Below, in pieces: positions 8,249 to 19,500 of a stretch of 41,920 nucleotides of DNA (position 1 is the first letter of the stretch; each line of letters starts with the position of its first letter). A model generated the notes under the pieces. That model saw only the letters and a program-made list of their open reading frames with translations. It was not told where the DNA came from and did not search any database. The DNA comes from Planctomycetota bacterium (lineage in GTDB: Bacteria; Planctomycetota; JACQVV01; JASMLP01), in contig JASMLP010000071.1 of assembly GCA_030748635.1 (NCBI GenBank), forward strand, positions 1 to 41,920. Reading direction: 5' to 3'. The translations under genes and the position numbers were made by a program.

Positions 8249-9588
8249 CGCTTCATTGCTCCTTTGACCTCGCCGATCGCGATCACCGGCAACAAGCGGC
8301 AAAACAGCAAGAACAGCGTAAAGAACAGGCCAAAACTACCGACCAGAGTTGCCAATTCGATCGATGTGGGCACATAACTGGCCCAGCTCGAAGGCAAGAA
8401 ATCCCTCGACAAAGACGTGGTGATGATCACGAAACGTTCAAACCACATCCCGATGTTGATGAAGATGGAAATCCCGAAGATAACCGCCACGTTACTCCGA
8501 ACAGCCCGGAACCACAGAAGCTGAGGAACCAGTACGTTGCAACCGACCATGATCCAGAAAGCCCAGCCCATGGGACCCAGCGCCCGGTTGATGAATGTGA
8601 ATCGTTCGTAGGGATTCCCGGAGTACCAGGCGATGAAGAATTCGGTCGCATACGCTAGCCCAACGATCATGCTGGTGGTCAGTACAATCTTACACATGGC
8701 GCCCAGATGTCGGGTCGTGATGTAGTCCTGTAAACCCATCACCGACCTGGCAATAATCATCAGGGTAAGGACCATCGCCATCCCCGAAAAGATCGCTCCG
8801 GTCACGAAGTAGGGTGGGAATATTGTCGTGTGCCACCCGGGAATCACGGCGGTAGCGAAATCGAAACTCACGATCGTATGAACCGACAAAACCAGCGGGG
8901 TCGCCAGGCCGGCCAGCAACAGATAAACCGTCTCGTAGCGACTCCATGTCCGCTGTGAACCGTCCCATCCGAAACTCAAGATGCCGAAGATCATGCGTCG
9001 ATACTTCGTCGTTGCACGATCACGTATCGTGGCCATGTCCGGAATCAGGCCGATGTACCAGAACGCCGCCGAGATGGCCATATAGGTGCTGATGGCAAAC
9101 AGATCCCAGAGCAAAGGGGAACGAAAGTTGACCCACAACGGCCCCCGGAAATTGGGGTAAGGAGCGAACCAGAACACAAGCCAAGCGCGCCCCATATGTA
9201 TTATAGGAAAAAGCCCCGCGCACATCACCGCGATGAGAGTCATCGCCTCGGCCGCCCGGTTGACCGACGTTCGCCACTTCTGCCGGAACAGGAAGAGTAC
9301 CGCCGAGATCAGCGTACCCGCGTGACCGATTCCGATCCAGAAAACGAAATTGGTGATATCAAATCCCCAACCGATCGTATTGTTCAGGCCCCATGTACCG
9401 ATCCCAGTAGCCACCTGATAGGTCACTGCCACCACCCCAAGAAGGAGCATGCTGGAGGAGACGAGAATCGCCACCCACCAGAGATTGGTCGGACGTCGCT
9501 CCATGGGAGCACAGATATCCTCGGTGACCTGCTGAAAGTCCTTGTTTCCATCGATCAGTGGCGGTCGCACATTCGTATCCTCAGTCAT
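8245..9588 (-). CDS. actC: Alternative complex III subunit ActC (NrfD-like quinol-binding membrane subunit)
   Basis: A 447-residue polytopic protein of NrfD/PsrC type, the quinol-oxidising membrane subunit of ACIII. Around ten helices are visible; characteristic segments are [30 protein letters not shown] [41 protein letters not shown] and FEIF-like [13 protein letters not shown]. The conserved His and Asp of the quinol and proton-channel region are present in these segments. The start at 9588 overlaps the end of actB by 8 bp, with a GTGGAG ribosome site about 9 nt upstream. Membrane-embedded partner of ActF and the ActB iron-sulfur arm. Confidence 0.92.
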   Translation of the reverse strand: MTEDTNVRPPLIDGNKDFQQVTEDICAPMERRPTNLWWVAILVSSSMLLLGVVAVTYQVATGIGTWGLNNTIGWGFDITNFVFWIGIGHAGTLISAVLFLFRQKWRTSVNRAAEAMTLIAVMCAGLFPIIHMGRAWLVFWFAPYPNFRGPLWVNFRSPLLWDLFAISTYMAISAAFWYIGLIPDMATIRDRATTKYRRMIFGILSFGWDGSQRTWSRYETVYLLLAGLATPLVLSVHTIVSFDFATAVIPGWHTTIFPPYFVTGAIFSGMAMVLTLMIIARSVMGLQDYITTRHLGAMCKIVLTTSMIVGLAYATEFFIAWYSGNPYERFTFINRALGPMGWAFWIMVGCNVLVPQLLWFRAVRSNVAVIFGISIFINIGMWFERFVIITTSLSRDFLPSSWASYVPTSIELATLVGSFGLFFTLFLLFCRLLPVIAIGEVKGAMKR

Positions 9589-12500
9589 GGTGCTTCACTC
9601 CACGGGGTTCAGGGCGATTACGCACGACTCGGAGATAGCCTACCGAGGGTTCGACCCCCAGATCGTCAAGAACTCGGTAACGACGCGGGCTGCTCTTGAG
9701 TTTAGCCAGCAACCCCTTCTCGTCGTTGAGATCGCCAAAAAAGACAGCTCCCGCCGGACAGGATTGCTGACAAGCGGTCTGGATGTCACCATCGACCAAA
9801 GGTTTTCCACTACTGGCCGATTCCGATTTGGCAGCCTGGATTCGCTGCACACAAAAAGTACATTTTTCCATGACTCCACGTGAACGAACCGTCACGTCAG
9901 GATTAAGACTCATATTCTGAAGTCGGTCTTCCCTGGGATAGTCAAACCAGTTGAAACGGCGCACCTTGTAGGGACAGTTATTTGAACAGTACCGAGTACC
10001 GACGCAACGGTTGTACACCTGCTGGTTAAGACCTTCGGAACTGTGCACAGTAGCCAGGACTGGACAAACCGTTTCACAAGGGGCGTGATCGCACTGCTGA
10101 CAGAACATCGGCTGGTGCACCACGTCTGTCCCCTCGGAAGTCTCATTGTAGTATCGATCGATACGCATCCAGTGCATCTCACGGTTGAGTCGCACCTCAT
10201 CTTTTCCTACCACAGGAATATTGTTCTCAGCCTGACAAGCCACCACACAAGCTGAACACCCCGTACAGGCCGCCAGGTCGATTATCATGCCCCAATGGTG
10301 GCCGGTGTATTCGTGACTACCGGCCCAAAGATCGTGCTTGGGATGCACTGGATGAGACCCCGACTCTGGGTTCTTCTTGTATTCCTCCAGTGTGGTTTCC
10401 TGGACAAAAGGTCGCTTGGGCATTCCCTTCATGGCCAGTCCCGCGGGCACCGAAAGTGAATGGTGAATCTGTGTAGTCACGAGTTCTCCATGCTCTCCAG
10501 TCGGCCTGATGCTCACCTCGGACCCGCTGTACCCTATTCGACCTTCCGATAACGACAGGAACAAAGTCGCGTTTTTTCCTACGGTCTCGCCAACAGCAAC
10601 AGTTGGCAGGGACTCGAGCCACTGAGGACCGACCCGAGTGAAACGGTCGGTTCCCACGCGTCCGTACCCCAACGCGACCGCCACCACTCCATCGTACTGT
10701 CCGGGCTGAATGTGAACCGGAAGGACAAGCTTCTTCTCGCCCTGTCGAATCTCGATCCGGTCGCCCTGCTCGACTTTGAATTTCCGAGCCGTCTCGGGCG
10801 AAAGGGAGGCCTCGTTGTCCCAGACGATCTTGCTCACAGGGTCGGGCAACTCATGGAGCCACGGATTATGAGCATGCTGACCAGCCAACATGCCGATCTT
10901 CGGATACAACACGAGTGAGAGTTTGTCGGCGGATATCACGGGGTCTTTCGGCACCGCCTGGATCGATTTCATATTGAAATCAGTCGATGCCCGAACAGGG
11001 GAATCGATCTCTACCCATCCGTCGTGCAAGGCTCGGTCCCAGAAACGGCCAAAAGTCGAGTCCGTCTTCTGGCGCTTGAAGAAGTCGGTGCGCCAGGTGT
11101 CCTTCATGACCTGATATTCTTCTTTTTTATTCCCCATCCAGACAGTCAAGCTCACTACCATCGCCCGGGTCTTACCCAATGGACGGATTGTGGGCTGAGT
11201 GACCGAAAGCTTCCCGGCAATCGGTTCGGCATCTCGCCACGACTCGAGCGGATTGTGAACGGGACAGACATAACGGGTAACCCGGGCCGTCTCATCAAGA
11301 TGTGTGGCAAAACTGACCGTACAAGGAATTTTCTTGATCGCCTGGGCTAACCCCTCTCCGCCGGGCAGATCGTAGACCGGATTGACTCCCAGGACGAAAA
11401 GAGCGGACACTTTTCCTTTCTCAATTTCGTCGACCAGAAAGGCAAGATCCCTGTCGTTCCCCTGACACTGATTCGAGGGTTTCAGAAGACTCAAGGTCTT
11501 TTCGTAGTTACCCAGCAGATGATTGATCAGATTGACTTGAACCTGTGTTTCGAACTGATTGAGACCACAAACGACCAGACTTCGACCGCGCGATTTCCAG
11601 AGCGAATCGGCCAGTTCATCGATTTTCGCCTTGTGGTCCGGCTTCAAGGAGGGACTCGAAAAGCCTACGGATTGACCCGCCTTCGCGGCAATCCGAGCCG
11701 CCAGAGCGGTAATCAACTGGTTGATCTGTTCGGGGGATACCGCAATACGCTGGTCGGCATTGCTACCAGTCAGCGACAAGCGTGACTCGAACTGCAGGTG
11801 CTGGGAGAGGCGAGGCGATTCACTCTCCAGAATCCGCCCAGCTTGATAGCCAGCGGTGAATTGCACCGGCGAGATCCAGGTCCCCAGAAAATCGGCGTCA
11901 AAGCTGACGATCCATTCGGCGGCACCGAAATCGTACCCCGGAAAGCGCCTGACGCCGTGCGTCTGGAGATGGGCGTCCAGAATGGCTGACTGAGAAAGCG
12001 GATCGTAACAGACGTGACGAGACCCGGGATAATCCGAAAGAAATTCCTGGATCGTCTTTTGTTCGGTGGGGCTGGTCAGGCTGCCGGTCAAGAAGCGAAC
12101 CGACCCGCCAGACCGCTTGATTTTCGCCAGTGAGTCCCGAATCTCTCGATCCACCTTGCCCCAATCCGATTTCTCGCCCTGGATGATAGGGGTTTGCAGC
12201 CTCTGAGCGTCGTAGAGAGGCAGCACCATGGCCTGCCCGATGGGACACAACCCCCCTCCGGAAATCGGATGACCCGGATTGCCCTCGAGTTTGATGGGTC
12301 GGCCGTCCATGTTCTTGGCCAACATGCCACAACCAGCGTTGCATCCGCCACAGGTTGTGGCGTACCAGGTCGCCTTGCCGGCCAGAATCCCCTCCGGCTG
12401 ATCCAGGTAGGGAATCAATTTTTCCGACGGCCCTCGACTGCAACCGGGAATGAGTGAAGCGGCCAGGCCAAACCCGGTCAGCTTGAGAAAACTCCGGCGC

Positions 12501-12607
12501 GTGAGTTCGGTGAAAACAGGTTCCCCGAACTCCTGGTCCAACCTATGGCCGGAGTCTCTATTCGTCTCCCGCTTCTCCATTCCCTCACCATTCTGTGCCG
12601 TCATCAT
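9581..12607 (-). CDS. actB: Alternative complex III subunit ActB (molybdopterin-like domain fused to four-cluster Fe-S domain)
   Basis: A protein of 1008 residues from the ATG at 12607, chosen because AAGGAT precedes it and overlaps the actA stop. It carries a Tat motif (TRRSFLK, 36-42) followed by a lipobox-like LIPGC (C56). The B1 domain resembles molybdopterin oxidoreductases and retains C86-x2-C89-x3-C93-x27-C121. The C-terminal B2 domain is ferredoxin-like with four cysteine groups: [37 protein letters not shown] and CTFC...CQQSCP. In known ACIII the B2 domain carries the Fe-S wire and B1 has no molybdenum cofactor. Exported by Tat and assembled in the periplasm. Overlaps actC by 8 bp. 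Confidence 0.93.
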   Translation of the reverse strand: MMTAQNGEGMEKRETNRDSGHRLDQEFGEPVFTELTRRSFLKLTGFGLAASLIPGCSRGPSEKLIPYLDQPEGILAGKATWYATTCGGCNAGCGMLAKNMDGRPIKLEGNPGHPISGGGLCPIGQAMVLPLYDAQRLQTPIIQGEKSDWGKVDREIRDSLAKIKRSGGSVRFLTGSLTSPTEQKTIQEFLSDYPGSRHVCYDPLSQSAILDAHLQTHGVRRFPGYDFGAAEWIVSFDADFLGTWISPVQFTAGYQAGRILESESPRLSQHLQFESRLSLTGSNADQRIAVSPEQINQLITALAARIAAKAGQSVGFSSPSLKPDHKAKIDELADSLWKSRGRSLVVCGLNQFETQVQVNLINHLLGNYEKTLSLLKPSNQCQGNDRDLAFLVDEIEKGKVSALFVLGVNPVYDLPGGEGLAQAIKKIPCTVSFATHLDETARVTRYVCPVHNPLESWRDAEPIAGKLSVTQPTIRPLGKTRAMVVSLTVWMGNKKEEYQVMKDTWRTDFFKRQKTDSTFGRFWDRALHDGWVEIDSPVRASTDFNMKSIQAVPKDPVISADKLSLVLYPKIGMLAGQHAHNPWLHELPDPVSKIVWDNEASLSPETARKFKVEQGDRIEIRQGEKKLVLPVHIQPGQYDGVVAVALGYGRVGTDRFTRVGPQWLESLPTVAVGETVGKNATLFLSLSEGRIGYSGSEVSIRPTGEHGELVTTQIHHSLSVPAGLAMKGMPKRPFVQETTLEEYKKNPESGSHPVHPKHDLWAGSHEYTGHHWGMIIDLAACTGCSACVVACQAENNIPVVGKDEVRLNREMHWMRIDRYYNETSEGTDVVHQPMFCQQCDHAPCETVCPVLATVHSSEGLNQQVYNRCVGTRYCSNNCPYKVRRFNWFDYPREDRLQNMSLNPDVTVRSRGVMEKCTFCVQRIQAAKSESASSGKPLVDGDIQTACQQSCPAGAVFFGDLNDEKGLLAKLKSSPRRYRVLDDLGVEPSVGYLRVVRNRPEPRGVKHHD

Positions 12608-12614
12608 TAAATCC

Positions 12615-13283
12615 TTAGTAATGACACGCGGAGCAATCAGTCGAGGCATGAACCGGCTTACCGTCGACTCCGTTTCGATTCACCTCTCGATGGCAATTCA
12701 CACACCACCCCATGGACAGATCAGAGTGCTGTCGAACCCGTTCCGATCTCTGGACATCGCCGTGACAGGTTTGACAGGAAACCCCCGCTTTTACATGAGG
12801 TCCATGAGCGAATAAAACATGATCTGGCAACTTGTGGATTCTCTCCCAAGCCAGCGGCTTGAGCTCCTTGCTTGGAACTCGCTTCAGATCAGATCCCAAG
12901 CCCAACGCGTCGTAGAGTTTCTTCAGTTCGGATGAAATCACCCGCTTGGGCGATCGCTCTTCCTTCTTCGCCGCCTCATCTTCAGCCCGTTGAGCGGCTA
13001 TCGTGGATGAGACGAATTGGTGGCAATTCATACAGGTGCTGGCCGCGGGTACGCCGGCATACCTCCCTGACTCCGCCCCCTGATGACAATAGAGACACGA
13101 AATACCCAGCTCTCCCGCATGTAAACGATGCGAATAAGCGATGGGCTGAACAGGACTGTATCCTTGGTCATTGCCGGGTAAGCGCAAGGCGGACAGCGCA
13201 GGAACCGTGGCCATCCCGCAAAACAAAAGTCCGATTACAAGCGCAACGGTAAATCCACGATTTGCCAAGCCGAACTCTAACAT
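12615..13283 (-). CDS. actA: Alternative complex III subunit ActA (pentahaem cytochrome c)
   Basis: A 222-residue membrane-anchored cytochrome. The N-terminal helix (FTVALVIGLLFCGMATVPAL) is uncleaved anchor or signal. Five CxxCH haem sites are visible: CLYCH (63-67), CMNCH (84-88), CQTCH (170-174), CVNCH (194-198) and CSACH (217-221), the expected five haems for ActA. Extra His for bis-His ligation occur (YSHRLHAGELG, FAHGPHV). A GGAGG ribosome site lies 6 nt before the ATG at 13283. The start overlaps the stop of the upstream narK remnant by 7 bp (ATGTTAG), implying translational coupling. Confidence 0.94.
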   Translation of the reverse strand: MLEFGLANRGFTVALVIGLLFCGMATVPALSALRLPGNDQGYSPVQPIAYSHRLHAGELGISCLYCHQGAESGRYAGVPAASTCMNCHQFVSSTIAAQRAEDEAAKKEERSPKRVISSELKKLYDALGLGSDLKRVPSKELKPLAWERIHKLPDHVLFAHGPHVKAGVSCQTCHGDVQRSERVRQHSDLSMGWCVNCHREVNRNGVDGKPVHASTDCSACHY

Positions 13284-13612
13284 GGAACCTCCGAGTTTTT
13301 GCGATCACAGAACCACCAGTTCACGATCTGGCAACTTGCGAAATAAACGGCGAACCCGTAAAGCGCTTTTAGTGGAGATTTTGCTTCAATCTGGATGGCA
13401 AAAATTTCGGGAATCAAATACGCGCCATAGGCCGCAGTGGCTGCGGTCCATCCGAGTACCGGACCGCGCTTGCCCTTATTGAAAATGACACCGATCATCG
13501 GAATCGAGATCCAGATGTTGATGTTTGCATTCCGATTTCCGGCCGATTGCCAGAACCTCTCGTCTTCCACATCCCACTCTTTCGGAGTTCTCGCTCCAAC
13601 CTTGGAACTCAT
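13277..13612 (-). pseudogene. narK: narK remnant: N- and C-terminal ends of a nitrate/nitrite antiporter joined by an internal deletion
   Basis: A 111-codon frame. Residues 1-37 (EWDVEDERFWQSAGNRNAN-INIWISIP) match the N-terminus of NarK2-type antiporters, which run on into TM1 (W..ED..FW...G...A..NLWISIP). Residues from about 38 (MIGVIFN-KGKRGPVLGWTAATAAYGAY, then LYGFAVYFASCQIVNWWF) match the last ~70 residues of the same family (..IFP...GPVLG.T.A.AAYGAF..P, LYGF..Y...C...NWW). Roughly 350-400 central residues, including ten helices and both nitrate signatures, are missing without breaking the frame. GGGAG remains 8 nt before the ATG and the stop overlaps the actA start. It cannot transport nitrate; it may persist as a translational bridge between narI and actA. 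Confidence 0.75.
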
Positions 13613-13741
13613 CGGAAATCTCCCGAAAAGCGTCCCGATGTGAATCTCGAGATGAGAACGTCGAAACTACCAGGCGATTCATTGTTCATGTTCATTGATT
13701 CATTGCGTTTCGGGTTTCAGACCGGCAATCCTTCATCCAGT

Positions 13742-14446
13742 TCAGCGAATGCGCCTGGGTGCTCGATTCGAGTTCCAGCGCACGACCTGGGGCTTACGCC
13801 ACAGATAAGGGTTTGGAGTGACCAGAATGTGAACCAAGCGGGTGAACGGGAAAAAAGCGATGATCATGTAAGCGCTCACGATATGCAGCTTGACCGCCGC
13901 GGGCATGGCCACCACATAGCCGATATCCGGAGAAAACTTGATCAGCGACCAGATATACGGGGAGGCGGACGCGGCGAACCACGAACTCCCCCAACCATAG
14001 AAAACTGCGATGTACACTCCACTGGCCAGTTGAATCACCAACATCCCATAAAGGATCCAATCCGATGGGGTTGTGTTGATGCGAACCTTGGACCGAGTCA
14101 CTCGCCGGATGATGATGTTGACCAGCCCGATCAAGGAGAGCAAACCGAAGATCAGTGCCGAAACTTCAAGCACATAGAGCCGCAAAGGACGACTGTTCCA
14201 TGCCAGCAGATGACGAGGGATCAGAAAGCCCAAGACGTGCCCCGCGAGAATAACCAGGATGCCATAATGGAAAGGCACCGTGCCCCAGAAATGCGCCTTG
14301 TTCTCCAGAAACTGTGACGACAGGCTGGAATAGGTAAAGGACTGAGCACGATAACGATGAATGGTCATCAAAAAGAAAATCGACATGGACAGGTACGGCA
14401 AAATGGCAAACAGAAACAGGTCCATGTTCAGGCTCGCCTCAAACAT
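13742..14446 (-). CDS. narI: Respiratory nitrate reductase gamma subunit (dihaem cytochrome b)
   Basis: A 234-residue membrane protein from the ATG at 14446; GGAGAGA about 7 nt upstream supports this over a longer frame to 14518. Five transmembrane helices are visible. The four haem-ligating His of NarI are all present: H60 in PFHYGIL, H70 in AGHVLGF, H188 in KLHIVSAY and H206 in RLVHILVTP, with the FPFTRLVH motif intact. NarI oxidises quinol at the membrane and passes electrons to NarH. Its start overlaps the end of narJ by 8 bp. Confidence 0.94.
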   Translation of the reverse strand: MFEASLNMDLFLFAILPYLSMSIFFLMTIHRYRAQSFTYSSLSSQFLENKAHFWGTVPFHYGILVILAGHVLGFLIPRHLLAWNSRPLRLYVLEVSALIFGLLSLIGLVNIIIRRVTRSKVRINTTPSDWILYGMLVIQLASGVYIAVFYGWGSSWFAASASPYIWSLIKFSPDIGYVVAMPAAVKLHIVSAYMIIAFFPFTRLVHILVTPNPYLWRKPQVVRWNSNRAPRRIR

Positions 14447-15011
14447 CACACACTCTCTCCGTAGGAGCCGACTGGGACGACCGTGAGTCAGAACTGTCGG
14501 GATAACAGGAATCGACAACCGTAACGATGGACTCGAATACCCACCGATAAGAACTGTCCTTGCTTCTCAAGCTTTCGAGCATCTTTTTCAACGCCGGCCT
14601 GAGCGCCCTGCCAACGAACATCTCGGCATGCTCGAAATCCAGTCGCCCCAGAAGCTGGAGCGCGTGAGTCAGATGGTCGGGTAATTCCGAAGATTCCTTC
14701 AGGCCGTGAGAACGCAGTTGATCTCGCATATAGACCAGAAAAGCGCCTCGCTCGTATTGCTCGCCAAACAGGTGCCAGCCGACCTCGAGGGTGACGTCAG
14801 GATTGATATCGAAGGTACGAGTATAGAACTCCTCCAACTCATCGCGAGTACAGGACTCGATAGACTCAGCGAATCGACCGAGACAGTCCGCCGCTTGACC
14901 ATACTCTTGACAGAGAAGATTCCGAGCCACCCCCACGCTGGACTTGAAACTGTCGTCCGGATATTCGACCAGACCAGACAGCGAGTCGAATAGCCGCTCC
15001 TTGCCTTGCAT
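14439..15011 (-). CDS. narJ: Nitrate reductase molybdenum cofactor assembly chaperone
   Basis: A 190-residue soluble protein of the TorD/NarJ chaperone family, needed for cofactor insertion into NarG and membrane attachment of NarGH. Recognisable features are the N-terminal LFDSLSGLVEYPDDSF, ELEEFYTRTFDINPD, LFGEQYERGAFLVYMRD and SSELPDHLTHAL. A strong AAGGAGGGGG ribosome site lies within the narH end, and the narH stop and narJ start share one base (TAATG). Not part of the final enzyme. Confidence 0.92.
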   Translation of the reverse strand: MQGKERLFDSLSGLVEYPDDSFKSSVGVARNLLCQEYGQAADCLGRFAESIESCTRDELEEFYTRTFDINPDVTLEVGWHLFGEQYERGAFLVYMRDQLRSHGLKESSELPDHLTHALQLLGRLDFEHAEMFVGRALRPALKKMLESLRSKDSSYRWVFESIVTVVDSCYPDSSDSRSSQSAPTERVCDV

Positions 15012-16501
15012 TACAACCCCCTCCTTGGCCCACTCAAAAAGCCGAACCCAGCCGACTGTTTGTGCTCAAACGGTTCCTTTAGCATCTCGATGGCCTCTTC
15101 CCGATTAGCAGGCGGGATAACAAAGCGATCCTCGAAGGAACACATCGCCGTCAGTCGATAAATCTCCTCGGCCTCCTCCTTCGTGCAATCGGCCTGCTGG
15201 AGAATCTTCTCCGCGGTTTCCATATCCACATCTCCTACAGTCACCGCTCGTCGATACCAGCGCACCGCCTTCTGTTTTTTCAACGCATATCGCAATTTCC
15301 CGTCGTGTCCCGCGCCGAACAGGCCGCTCAGGAATTTCAAAGGAACCCGAGAGGACTCGATATCGTGGAAAAAATCGTCGCTCACGCTGTTCAAACGATC
15401 ATCTTTCCGGGTGGCGATCACCGGCGACAGAGGCGGTACATAGAACAGCATCGGAAGTGTTCGATACTCGATGTGAGGCGGCAAGGCGATCTTCCAGTCC
15501 ACCACGAATTTGTAAATCGGAGACTGTTGAGCAGACTCGATCACCGAAGGGTGAACGCCACCAGCCAGCGCAGCATCGATAACCCGAGGGTCGTTCGGGT
15601 CCAGAATCAACGAACGCTGAGCCTCGATCAGATCCTTCTCGTCCGCGCGAGCGACCTCCTCAATCCGACTGGCGTCGTAGAGCAGGACCCCCAGATAACG
15701 AATCCGCCCGACACACGAGTGGAAGCAAGCCGGAGCCTGACCGGTTTCGACCCTCGGAAAACAGAGGATGCACTTCTCGCTCTTACCGGTAAACCAGTTG
15801 AAGTACACCTTCTTGTAAGGGCAGGCCGACACGCACGAGCGCCAGGCCCGGCAACGCTTCTGATCGACCAGAACGATCCCATCCTCACCTCGCTTGTACA
15901 ACGCCCCCGAAGGGCACGACGCGACACAGGCCGGATTGAGGCAGTGATTGCAAATGCGGGGAAAGTAGTAGAGAACCAGCTGCTCGACGCTAAAGAGTTG
16001 CAACCGTTGCTCGGGAGTGAGCGATTTCAGATTCGGATCGTTTCTCGCGTAAATCGGTGAGCCACCCAGATCGTCATCCCAGTTCGGCCCGGCCTCGATA
16101 TCCATGTACTCGCCAGTGACCATCGAAATCGGTCGGGCCGTCGGCTGATCGTTGCCCTCCGGAGCCGTGAAAAGATTCTGATAATCGTAGGTCCAGGGCT
16201 CATAGTAATCGTCCATGCTGGGCTGAGCGGGGTTGTGGAAAATATTGGGCACAATCTGCTTCTTGCTGGTGGACTTGAGGTATAGATCGTTCCCGTCCTT
16301 TTCCCATCCCCCCCGATACTTCTCCTGGTCCTCCCATTGCGTGGGATATCCCGTACCGGGCTTGGTCTCCACATTGTTCCACCACATGTATTCGGTGCCG
16401 CGGCGGTCGGTCCAGATATTCTTGCAAGCTATGCTGCAAGTATGGCAACCGATGCACTTATCCAGGTGAAACATCATCCCGATCTGTGAACGTACATCCA
16501 T
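15011..16501 (-). CDS. narH: Respiratory nitrate reductase beta subunit (four Fe-S clusters)
   Basis: A 496-residue iron-sulfur protein from the ATG at 16501, preceded by GAGGAAG; a longer frame to 16618 only overlaps narG. Starts MDVRSQIGMMFHLDKC, as in NarH. Four cysteine groups are in the expected order: CIGCHTCSIAC, CNHCLNPACVASCP, CRAWRSCVSACP and CILC...CFHSCVG. In CRAW the Trp stands in the place of a Cys, as in E. coli NarH where it gives a [3Fe-4S] cluster. Further NarH stretches: YMWWNNVETKPGTGYP, DDYYEPWTYDYQN and YRTLPMLFYVPPLSP. It carries electrons from NarI haems to NarG. 13 bp separate it from narG. Confidence 0.95.
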   Translation of the reverse strand: MDVRSQIGMMFHLDKCIGCHTCSIACKNIWTDRRGTEYMWWNNVETKPGTGYPTQWEDQEKYRGGWEKDGNDLYLKSTSKKQIVPNIFHNPAQPSMDDYYEPWTYDYQNLFTAPEGNDQPTARPISMVTGEYMDIEAGPNWDDDLGGSPIYARNDPNLKSLTPEQRLQLFSVEQLVLYYFPRICNHCLNPACVASCPSGALYKRGEDGIVLVDQKRCRAWRSCVSACPYKKVYFNWFTGKSEKCILCFPRVETGQAPACFHSCVGRIRYLGVLLYDASRIEEVARADEKDLIEAQRSLILDPNDPRVIDAALAGGVHPSVIESAQQSPIYKFVVDWKIALPPHIEYRTLPMLFYVPPLSPVIATRKDDRLNSVSDDFFHDIESSRVPLKFLSGLFGAGHDGKLRYALKKQKAVRWYRRAVTVGDVDMETAEKILQQADCTKEEAEEIYRLTAMCSFEDRFVIPPANREEAIEMLKEPFEHKQSAGFGFLSGPRRGL

Positions 16502-16514
16502 GATTTCTTCCTCG

Positions 16515-19500
16515 CTACCAGGCCAGTTCGGGCAACTTGCGGACCAGGACGTGGGTGTCGCGATTACACCCGGTCGGCCCCCAATAGTTGAAGTGATAGG
16601 TAAACTGCCCGTACCCACCGATCATGAGGTTGGGCTTGAGACGAGTACGGGTCAGACTGTTGTGCCCACCAGCCCGACGCCCCTTACGAAGGGGTGATTT
16701 GGGTACAGAAAGTGTCCGCTCCGGCGAGTGATAGATGATGCATATGCCCCGAGGTATACGGACACTGACCGCGGCGCGAGTCACCACCACCCCGTGATCG
16801 TTGTGCACCTCGACCCAATCGTTGTCAACAATGCCGATCTGCTCCGCATCCCGCTCATTAATCCAGAACGGTTCGACCCCCCGAGAGAGTGTGCACATTC
16901 GGTGATTGTCGCCATAAGTCGAATGTATATGCCACTTACCGTGAGGCGTCAGGAAGTTCAACATCAAAGTCTCACTGACCTCTTCACTGAACATCAAATC
17001 CGCGTACTGGACCGGAAGGGGCTTCGGTTTGTAAGTCGGAAGGTGCTCTCCAAACTGCAAATAACCTTCGTGTTCGAGATAGAGACTTTGCCGTCCGGTA
17101 AGCGTTCTCCAAGGCACCCCATTTTCGACGTTGTAGGTGAACGCCGAATAAGCCCGACCTCCACTCACCAGACCCGACCACATCGGACTGTTGAGGAAAC
17201 GCCTGGGCTGGACCTGAATCGACTTGAAATCCACGCACTGATCACGACTCCCCTCGGCCAGATGGACCAGAGGAACCCCGGTTTTTTTCTCCATGTTGCT
17301 ATAGGACCGATAGGCCAACTCTCCGTTGGTCACCGTAGCCAGGCGAAGGATCGCATTACAGGTATCGACGTCTTTCTTCAGAGACGGATAGGTCTTACCT
17401 CCCCACCGCTCGACAGGATGAGTCTCGAGCATCCGATCGTAGAAATCATCGATAGCGTAGTGGGTACCGTGCGCTCCCAGACCGTTTTCACGGGCCAGAG
17501 GACCGAAAGAGATAAACTGCTGATAGAGATTCTTGAGATCACGGTTTACCAGCTTGAGATTGGGCATGGTCTGACCAGGAATGGCCTCCACCTCGCCATC
17601 GATCCAGTTCTGGATAGATGGCTGAGCAACCTCAGCCGGACTGTCGTGAGCCAGGGGGACCGCCACGAGGTCGGTCACCGACTCAGGAAAGTGACGCTCC
17701 GCCAGTTCGCTGAACTTCTTGGCGATCGTCTTGAAAATATCCCAATCGCTCTTGCTTTCCCAGCACGGGGGCACTGCCGGTGAAAGTGGATGAATAAAAC
17801 TGTGCATGTCGGTCGAGTTGAGATCGGCCTTCTCGTACCAGGTAGCGGCGGGAAGAACGATGTCCGAATAGAGAGCGGAGGTGTCCATCCTGAAATTGAG
17901 ATCCACCACCAGGTCCATCTTTCCCTGAGGAGCGTCCTCCAGCCAGTTGACATCCTGAGCCGATCCGACGGCCAGTTGATCATCAGCAATTGCGTTGTGA
18001 TGAGTCCCCAGGTAGTGCTTGAGAAAATATTCATGCCCCTTACTCGAGGACATCAACGCGTTCCCACGCCAGATGTACCAGACTCGAGGCCAGTTCTCCT
18101 CGGCGTCAGGATCCTCAACCGAAAACTTCAGTTTTCTCGACTTCAACTCGGAAACGACGTGATCCACAATCTCTTCATCCGAATCGGCGCCCTGAGCTCG
18201 GGCCTCCTCGACCAGGTCGATGCTATTCTTGTTGAATTGCGGGTAAAAAGGGAGCCAACCGTTACGAACCGCCTTGACCTGAGTGTCCATCGTATGACCC
18301 TTAGCCAGAGATCCCTCTGGCTGATCAGCTGGCACAGTATGGTAATCGGTGAACGATTTCTCATAACGCCACTGGTCAGTGTGAACGTAATGCCAGCTCG
18401 GCGCATTCTGGAGCCTTGCCGCGCCGTACCAGTCCTTCGCAAAGGCGATCGCCCCCCAGGACTCACCAGGAGCGAGTTTTTCCTGGCCCACATAATGCGC
18501 CAACCCGCCTCCATTAACCCCGATGCAACCGCAGAAAATCAGAGCATTGATTCCCGCACGATACATCAAGTTAGCGTGGTACCAGTGGTTGATCCCGGCG
18601 CCGATAATGATGGTACATTTTCCCTGGGTATACTCGGCTGTTCGCCCCCATTCGCGAGCAAACTGGATCAAATCCTTGCGGCCGATTCCGGTGTATTTTT
18701 CTGACCAAGCTGGAGTGTAGGGCGCGTTCTCATCGTCGTAGTCAGTCGGGTAATCCCCCTCCAGTCCGCGATACACACCGTACTGCGCCATCAACAGGTC
18801 ATAAACGGTAGTAACCACCACGGTCTCACCATCCGCAGTCTCGATCTTCTGGATCGGCACTCCGCGAAAGAGCGTCCCACCTTCCCCAAAGTCGTCCAAC
18901 CTGACCTGAACAACACCTTGATTGTTTTCCAAGAAGGAGAGGGTCGGATCGATCGGCTCCCCTGTCTTGCCATCCTCTAACTTGAGATTCCATTTCCCCT
19001 GCGCGGCGCCCCAACGATGCCCCACACTGCCCATCGGCATCTTCGGACCGTCGGTTTGTGTATCCCAGAAGAGAAACTTCCAATCAGCCTTCTCTTCTTC
19101 GGCATAAGACTCCAATCGTCCAGCCCGAAGGAACTGACCAGCCTTGTACTGGCCATCGGCGGGATGCAACTCGACAAGGTGGGGTCCATCGGTATATCTC
19201 TTCTGGTAATCGATAAAATACGGCACCGGTTTTTCGTAGTGGCACTCCCTGAGCAATACATGATTGACGGCCATCCACCAGGCGCCGTCCTGGCCAGCAT
19301 TGATGGCCATCCATTGATCAGCGTATTTGGAAACCTGACTGAAATCAGGACTGAAGACCACCATCTTGGTGCCGTTGTGACGAGCTTCGGCGGCAAAGTG
19401 GCAGTCGGGGGTGCGGGTCATGTTCAGATTCGACCCCATCACCGCCAGTAGCTTGGCGTTGTACCAGTCGGCCGACTCCTGAACGTCAGTCTGCTCTCCC

